The notes under the pieces: generated by a model | What the model saw: the letters and a program-made list of their open reading frames with translations, nothing else | What the model was told of the DNA's origin: nothing | Databases searched by the model: none | In this document: positions 58,735-64,000 of the stretch, piece by piece | Layout of the letters: each line of letters opens with the position of its first letter | How positions within the stretch are numbered: position 1 is the first letter of the stretch | Made by a program: the position numbers and the translations under genes | NCBI RefSeq assembly: GCF_028640845.1 | Contig: NC_080542.1 | Span: 19,200,283-19,264,282 of the forward strand | Direction of reading: 5' to 3' | DNA: 64,000 bases | From: Ahaetulla prasina | Taxonomy: Eukaryota; Chordata; Lepidosauria; Squamata; Colubridae

Positions 58735-59091
58735 TAACCCTAACAGCTAAACAATGTCGGCTGGCGACCTCTAGGGGGAGGGCCTTCTCTGTGGGGGCCC
58801 CTACCCTCTGGAACGAGCTCCCTCTGGGGCTTCGTCAACTCCCCGATCTCAGGTCCTTCCGCCGCGAGCTGAAGACGTTGCTGTTTCGAAGAGCAGGACT
58901 AGCTTGAACGTAGTTTTTAAATTGGGATTTTTAAAAAAGGGGTTTAATTGAAGTTTTAAATTTGTATTTAAAAGTTTTAGGGCATCAATTGAATTTAACT
59001 GTCTATTTTAGCTGTTTATATGTATTATATGTTTTCTGTTGTTTTTTGGCTGTGAACCGGCCTGAGTCTTTCGGGAGATGGGCGGTATACA

Positions 59092-59168
<77 letters not shown>
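58735..59168 (+). mobile_element. L2-like LINE copy 3, 3' end only, with (AAT)n tail
   Basis: Starts at the end of ORF2 (AKQCRLATSRGRAFSVG, LWNELPLGLRQLPDLRSF, LLFRRAGLA stop at 58907). It continues through a 3' UTR to the stem-loop (CCGGCC, CTTTCGGG, GGGCGG near 59058-59083) and about 25 AAT units. Confidence 0.8.
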
Positions 59169-59169
<1 letters not shown>

Positions 59170-60461
59170 CCTGATTAGAAACAGATCTTCAGAATCTGGG
59201 GCTTAATTCAAAACCATCTGCATGTGTGATGGGAGCAGAAGAAGGTCTCTTTGGATATCTAAACGTTGAATCATGGCAACTGGACCAAACTTTGTTAATC
59301 CAAGACTTTTCATTGCTCATTTAAGCAACTTCTTCTAATTAATTAATTAATTTTGCTCTGACTGATGAAGTTGCTTGGATGAGCAATGAAAGGCATCTTG
59401 GAAAAACAAAATTTGGTCCAGTTGGCCATGATTCAATCTTCATATACCTTTGGCCTGGATGATGGAATCTTCATTGATATGTCTGTTTGGGTAATATTTT
59501 CAGTAACAAGGAGTATATTTGATGAATGTTTCTAGTTTTCTTTGAATAAGAAGCAGATTCTTCACGTGGAATGTGAAATTATGGTTTAGGGCAGCTGAGA
59601 ATGAGAGTTGTACAGAAAGTTGAACTCCAAAACTCATTACAATATGGGACACACACTTTGGATATTCAGTTAGTCTTAAAAAACATCATGCTAAGAATAT
59701 TATGGGATAATGTGAACTGTTACATGGAACATATAGAGTTATTGGGCCTGCTCACTAGATTCTGGATGAGTTATGGTAGCCAATGAAAAACACAATCAAA
59801 ACTCAATACGTTAGAACTGTATATCAAGTGATTTCTCCTTTTTCTAAGGGTCTTCCCAACATTTATCTGTGAGAGACCTATCTTTTTACTTATGCATAAA
59901 TAAAATATACTAATCTGCCATTCCAGCTCTGATGCTATTTTGGCAAGGGGGACATCAGGCTAAGAACCTTACCACGGTTTATGGCTTACGTGTAAGGAAG
60001 GTAATCCCTCATGGAATGATGGCTTTTTTTCTTTTACCTTTTACAGGTGAACCTCCTTGTTTTTACTTTGCTTTCTTTCCGATCTTTATTGCTTGGATTT
60101 CTTCTCCTTTCTGCAGATTTCCAATTCAGGATTCTTTCTAATAAGGGCATGCAGAGCTGTAATTTAAAACAAAAATAATCTACTAAAAAAGTAACATCCA
60201 CAATGAAAACTAAGTTTTGTATGTCCTCCAAGTTGTGAGGACAAGCAGGTACAACCACCCTGAGACACCTTTGCAAGCAAATGTACAGAGGTTCTTCAAC
60301 CAGGACCTTCAAAGGCCCATCCTCTATACGTGTTTCACTTGGAGAGTTTATGTTTTCTCCTGGAATATTGCATTAATTTCCAGTTTAATTGTATAGCCCT
60401 GGAACTTCTGAGTAGTCTCCTGTCCAGATTTGACACTGCTTAACGAAAGAAAAATTAGTCC
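59169..60461. other. Intergenic: no gene seen
   Basis: Around 59285-59445 there is a diverged inverted pair similar in style to H1 (CATTGCTCATTTAAGCAACT and GTTGCTTGGATGAGCAATG, with AATT repeats between). No exon recognised. Confidence 0.4.
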
Positions 60462-60770
60462 AGAATAACAGAATAATAGAGTTCGAAGGGGAACTTGGAG
60501 CAGGGGTGCTATTCAGCAGGTTCTGACAGGTGCTGGAGAACCGGTAGCGGAAATTTTGAGTAATTCGGAGAACTGGCAAATACAACCTCTGACTGGCCCC
60601 AGAGTGGGGTGGGAATGGAGATTTTGCAATATCCTTCCCCTGCCATGCCCACCAAGCCACGCCCACAGAAAAAAAAATTGAATTCCACCACTGCCTTGGA
60701 GGTCTACTAGTCCAACCCCCTTCTGTGATTTGAGACATGTTTAAATATATATCCAAATTTTCTAGCAAGA
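60462..60770 (-). mobile_element. CR1/L3-like LINE 3' end, minus strand, split by a MITE
   Basis: Reads as the inverse of the family 3' end: AACAGAATAATAGAGTTCGA on the left and CTTGGAGGTCTACTAGTCCA with ACCCCCTTCTGTG on the right. Removing 60501-60693 and one target copy rejoins it. Confidence 0.7.
60501..60693. mobile_element. hAT-like MITE, CAGTGGTGG family, 8 bp TSD (7 of 8)
   Basis: Ends CAGGGGTGCTATTCAGCAGG and TTGAATTCCACCACTG; flanks ACTTGGAG and CCTTGGAG. Inside, GAGAACCGGTAGCGGAAATT and GCCCACCAAGCCACGCCC. Confidence 0.75.
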
Positions 60771-60848
60771 GGCTTATCTTAACCTATATACACTATATGA
60801 GGACTATAATGGGGATCAGGTAAGTGGCCTTCTCTATAGGGATACCAG

Positions 60849-60985
60849 CAGTGGTGGGATTCAAATAATTTAACAACCGGTTCTCTGCTCTAATGATTTC
60901 TTCCAACAACCAGTTCACCAAACTGCTCAGGAAGTTAACAACCGGTTCTCCCGAAGTGGTGCGAACTGGCTGAATCCCACCACTG
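60849..60985. mobile_element. Compact hAT-like MITE with perfect 8 bp TSD
   Basis: Ends CAGTGGTGGGATTCAAAT and GGCTGAATCCCACCACTG; flanked by GATACCAG on both sides (60841-60848 and 60986-60993). Only 137 bp, with two AACAACCGGTTCTC blocks. Confidence 0.85.
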
Positions 60986-61003
60986 GATACCAGCTATCCA
61001 GAT

Positions 61004-61398
61004 TACCGTATATACTCGAATATAAGCCGATCCGAGTATAAGCCGAGGTCCCCAATTTTACCCCAAAAACTGGGGTAAACTGGGGACTCGAGTATAAGCC
61101 GAGGGTGGGAAATGAGGCACCTACCGGTTGGGGAAAGCCTCCCTCCCTCAGCTGAGAAGGCTGGCGGCTCCCCGCCCGCCTCTCACTGCACCGGCAGGGC
61201 TTCCGTCCGGTAAAATGTGAAAAAAAGAAGAAAAAAAAACTCGAGTATAAGCCGTATATACTCGAGTATAAGCCGAGGGGCTTAAAAAAAAAAAAACCTC
61301 GAGTATAAGCCGTATAGACCCGAGTATAAGCCGAGGGGACGTTTTTCAGCACAAAAAACGTGCTGAAAAACTCGGCTTATACTCGAGTATATACGGTA
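61004..61398. mobile_element. Palindromic element with TACCGTATATACTCGA termini
   Basis: The left end TACCGTATATACTCGAATAT and right end ATACTCGAGTATATACGGTA are inverted. The motif CTCGAGTATAAGCCG or its inverse recurs at least seven times inside. TA occurs at both edges, compatible with Tc1/mariner-type insertion, but the superfamily is not certain. No transposase frame. Confidence 0.65.
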
Positions 61399-61507
61399 AT
61401 TCCAAATTTTCAGAGCTTCCACTTCCTTTCTGGGGTCTTTGCAGGATTTTTTTTTTTTAAAAAAGAAACTCAGGGACGCAAGATGGGAAAACAATCAGTA
61501 CGGCAGG

Positions 61508-61895
61508 TTGTCCCAAAGATACTTTTTCAGGAGCCAACTGGACTTTCTTGTTTTTCTTTGAAGACATTTCACTTCTCATCCAAGAAGTTTCTTAAGCTCT
61601 GATAAATTAGTGGGGAATGGAAGGATTTGTATTCCTTGCAGATAGCTGGTCATTTGCTTCCTTTTAAAGCAGGAGTGTCCAAACTTGGCCCCTTGAAGAA
61701 TGGTGGACTTAAAACTCCCAGAATTCCCCAGCCAGCATGAGCTACAAATATGAGCAAGTTGCTGGTTGGGGAATTCTGGGAGTTAAAGTCCACTACTCTT
61801 TAAGGGGCCAAGTTTGGACATCCCTGTTTTAGAGGGTCGTTTGGACATCCCTGTTTTAGAGGGTTGAAGCACCTGGAGGTTTATCTGTGTCCTCA
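61508..61895. repeat. H1 inverted-repeat element, left part, hit by a MITE
   Basis: Begins TTGTCCCAAAGATACTTTTTC and includes a minus-strand core at about 61597-61567 in which CTGA has become CTTA. The spacer phrase GATAGCTGGTCATTTGC is interrupted after CTTTTAAAG by the MITE at 61670-61826. The last 30 bp of that junction are repeated in tandem (GTTTGGACATCCCTGTTTTA occurs twice). Confidence 0.55.
61670..61826. mobile_element. Palindromic hAT-like MITE with 8 bp TSD (7 of 8)
   Basis: Ends CAGGAGTGTCCAAACTTGGC and GCCAAGTTTGGACATCCCTG; flanks TTTTAAAG and TTTTAGAG. The arms CTCCCAGAATTCCCCAGCCA and GGTTGGGGAATTCTGGGAG make an almost complete hairpin. Confidence 0.8.
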
Positions 61896-62009
61896 GGGTC
61901 ACTTGAGTTGTGCTCCTGGTTCCTGTAGTCTGCAATTTTTCCTCTGGAAATCCATTCCTACTCCTACACCATCCAAAGGGTGTTCATCCCAAATTGTATA
62001 GCTAAAAGT

Positions 62010-62345
62010 CTATAGAGATTCTTAGGCATCCAGGTCATGGTTGTCCCAAAACTGCTTTTTCAGGAGGCAACTGGACTTTCTTGGGATTTTTTGTTTTTTG
62101 TTTTGAAGATGTTTTGCTTCTCATCCAAGAATAGAATAGAATAGAATAGAATAGAATAGAATAGAATAGAATAGAATTTTATTGGCCAAGTGTGATTGGA
62201 CACACAAGGAATTTGTCTTGGTGCATATGCTCTCAGTGTACATAAAGAAAAGATACGTTCATCAAGCTTCTTCAGCTGTGACAGGATAGTGGGGAATGGA
62301 AGGATTTATATTCCTTGCAGACAGCTGGTCATTTGCATCCTTTTA
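62010..62345. repeat. H1 inverted-repeat element split by an ATTCT-tailed retroposon
   Basis: Left part: TCCAGGTCATGGTTGTCCCA, GGAGGCAACTGGACTTTCTT, GCTTCTCATCCAAG. Right part resumes CTTCTTCAGCTGTGACAGG and the spacer GCAGACAGCTGGTCATTTGC. The insertion lies exactly within the core hairpin. Confidence 0.65.
62130..62265 (-). mobile_element. ATTCT-tailed SINE-like fragment, minus strand
   Basis: Starts with AATAG units (tail on the minus strand), then TTTTATTGGCCAAGTGTGAT and TATGCTCTCAGTGTACATAA. Inverse of the elements at 8935-9205 and 43655-43862. Truncated at its 5' end; a short CATC(C)AAG repeat at the edges may be the target duplication. Confidence 0.65.
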
Positions 62346-62713
62346 GAGGGTCGTTGAAGTAGAGCAGGTTATTTATGAATAATAAGCCTTTGCTGTGATC
62401 TGCTCTGCTACGTGCGCTCCAGATAGAAGTGTTGTGAGGATGGTTCTCTACCGGGCAAATTCCAACTACCCTCTCTGTCTCCATAGGTGACCCTCCCCCA
62501 TTTCTACTGATCGGTCTGTTAGAATTCACCTCTTAGCTGCCAGGTTCCAGGTACTAATTCTCAAAATCTGAGTCTCAGGATTGCTGAAAACTTTTCAGCT
62601 GAGAGCCAAGTTTTACTGAAGGAGGTCTTGGAACTAAATGTGCTTTTTCTTGGGAATGAAGCCCATTGGACACCATAACAGTAACAATGCAATCCGAATG
62701 TCGCATCTCTTAT

Positions 62714-63127
62714 TGTTGATTGTCCTCGGCTTACGACCATAATTGAACCCAACATTTTTGTGGTTAAGAAAGGCAACTCTTAAGCACATTTTTGTCCCAT
62801 TTTATTAACTTTGTTGCCACAATTGTTGAGTAAATCATTGCAGTTGCTAAATGGCTCATGCTATCGTTAAGAGGTTCTGGTTTCCCCTATTGAGTTTGCT
62901 TGTTGGAAGCCAGTTGGGAAGGTCACAAAGGGTGGGTCACATGGCCCCAGGACACTGCAACCATCATAAATACATGCCAGTTGCCATGCATCCAAATTTG
63001 GATCAAAAGATTGTGGGGTTGCTGCAATGAATGTGAAAAACAGTCACAAACCACTTTTTTTCAATGCCGTCATAACTTCAAATGGTCACTAAACGAATGG
63101 TTGTTGTAAGTCAAGGATTAGCTGAAT
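62714..63127 (-). repeat. CAGGTAGTCCTCG family element, minus orientation
   Basis: Begins TTGTCCTCGGCTTACGACCA and ends GTTGTAAGTCAAGGATTAGC. Internal order is complete (GCCACAATTGTTGAGTAAAT, CATGGCCCCAGGACACTGC, AACCACTTTTTTTCAATGCC). Confidence 0.65.
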
Positions 63128-63219
63128 ACACTGAGAAGTGGTGCTGAATTAGACTGTGCACGTGGTAGGCACAGCTTCTTCAGTGACTTACTCAGTCATA
63201 AGAAATCCTCACTGTTAAA

Positions 63220-63352
63220 CTTATAGAGCTGAAGAAGCTTCTTGGGTGAGAAGCGAAATGTCTTCAGAGAAAACCCAGAATTTCCTGTTGCCTCTTGAGA
63301 AAAGCACCTTTGGGAGAACCATGATCTGGATGAATGAAAATCTCCACAGACA
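63220..63352 (+). repeat. H1 element, right half, with intact hammerhead-like core
   Basis: Plus-strand core at 63229-63258: CTGAAGA, A, GCTTCT, loop TGGGTG, AGAAGC, GAAA. It is followed by TGTCTTCAGAGAAAACC, CCTGTTGCCTCTTGAG and CACCTTTGGGAGAACCATGA, the usual right arm. Confidence 0.65.
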
Positions 63353-64000
63353 TCTAAAAAGTATAGTTTTTCATCTGGGCTTTTCTAGGCTAGGGAGGTG
63401 GTGGGTTAGAAGATGAGTCATGATTTATGCTTGTTTGTTTGCCAGGAGTCCACATCTTGAGATTATCTCGGTCATCATGTTTGGCAGGACAGCCACACTG
63501 CTGCAAGAATTTTTTTTTTTAACACGTCTGGAATTGCCAGGAATCATTTCCTGAAAATGAAGCAGCAGCAGCAGCTCAGACGCCAAAAAATACCCAGCTC
63601 ATGCAGAGGGATTGCAGTCAAATACCCAGAAGAGGTTTCCTGGGTTTATATAACAGCAATTAGTTTTCAGCAGCAGGTTAGGAGATTCGTGGTAGAGTAA
63701 AGGTGAAGTGACACGCATATCAATACGTCCAAGAACGAAATTAGGAGGAGGGAATATCACCCGGATAGGATTGGAGGGCAGGTGTCCCCAGCTGTATGCT
63801 GCAGAATGACAGATCTCCAAATGCAGCACCACCTTTTGAAACGAGGAACATCAAGGTCCATTTGAAGTTCAAGCCTAAAATAATGTAACTACACCATAGA
63901 GATGAGGGCAAGCTACCATACTCTCTTAAGATCCCTCCGGGCAGCTTGACACTCATTCACACTGATGAATGTGGATGCCAGTCACTTTATTTAGAAACAG
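63353..64000. other. Right edge: unexplained open frames on the minus strand
   Basis: Two overlapping minus-strand frames (63832-63599 and 63956-63741) include NFVLGRIDMRVTSPLLYHES and GGILREYGSLPSSLWC. There is no recognised domain. A possible acceptor TTATTTTAG lies at about 63873. Could be a broken element or an exon; I cannot decide. Confidence 0.25.

Overview
This is vertebrate nuclear DNA, very probably from a snake. It has no bacterial or viral gene organisation. The evidence for a snake is a dense set of squamate-type repeats: CR1/L3-like LINE fragments ending in ATTCT-type pentamers, L2-like LINEs ending in ATT, AAT or AAAT runs, hAT miniature elements including SPIN, and many copies of a roughly 400 bp element with mariner-like ends.

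The one gene I can identify is the 5' part of a syntaxin-1 gene, best matched to STX1B, on the minus strand. Five coding exons are recognisable at 50790-50819, 15952-16026, 5626-5725, 4018-4092 and 1767-1840. They encode residues 1-118 with consistent splice phases: the N-terminal peptide, the acidic linker and the start of the Habc domain. The remaining exons (rest of Habc, SNARE motif, membrane anchor) lie beyond position 1. Intron 1 is about 34.8 kb and holds most of the repeats.

Layout: 1-1662, an internally deleted L1 in intron 5, antisense to the gene and ending about 100 bp from exon 5. 1767-16026, exons 5 to 2 with repeat-bearing introns, including an L2 reverse transcriptase copy at 11560-14187. 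16027-50789, intron 1, with an OC1-like hAT, a tRNA-derived SINE, tandem L3 fragments, a second L2 copy with a near-open reading frame (38668-40190) and a SPIN element (45410-45916). About 46-51.2 kb is repeat-poor, purine/pyrimidine-skewed sequence around exon 1 and the probable promoter. 51.2-64 kb is upstream intergenic DNA, again full of nested repeats, with one unidentified exon-like open segment near 55.55-55.77 kb.

The most unusual signals are two inverted-repeat families carrying a hammerhead-ribozyme-like arrangement (CTGANGA, a 6 bp hairpin, then GAAA). Next is the set of nested transposons whose perfect or near-perfect 8 bp target duplications allow insertion order to be read. Third is the range of simple-sequence tails on otherwise similar LINE 3' ends. 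All calls come from reading the sequence; no database search was run. Boundaries of old repeats are approximate unless a target duplication is given.
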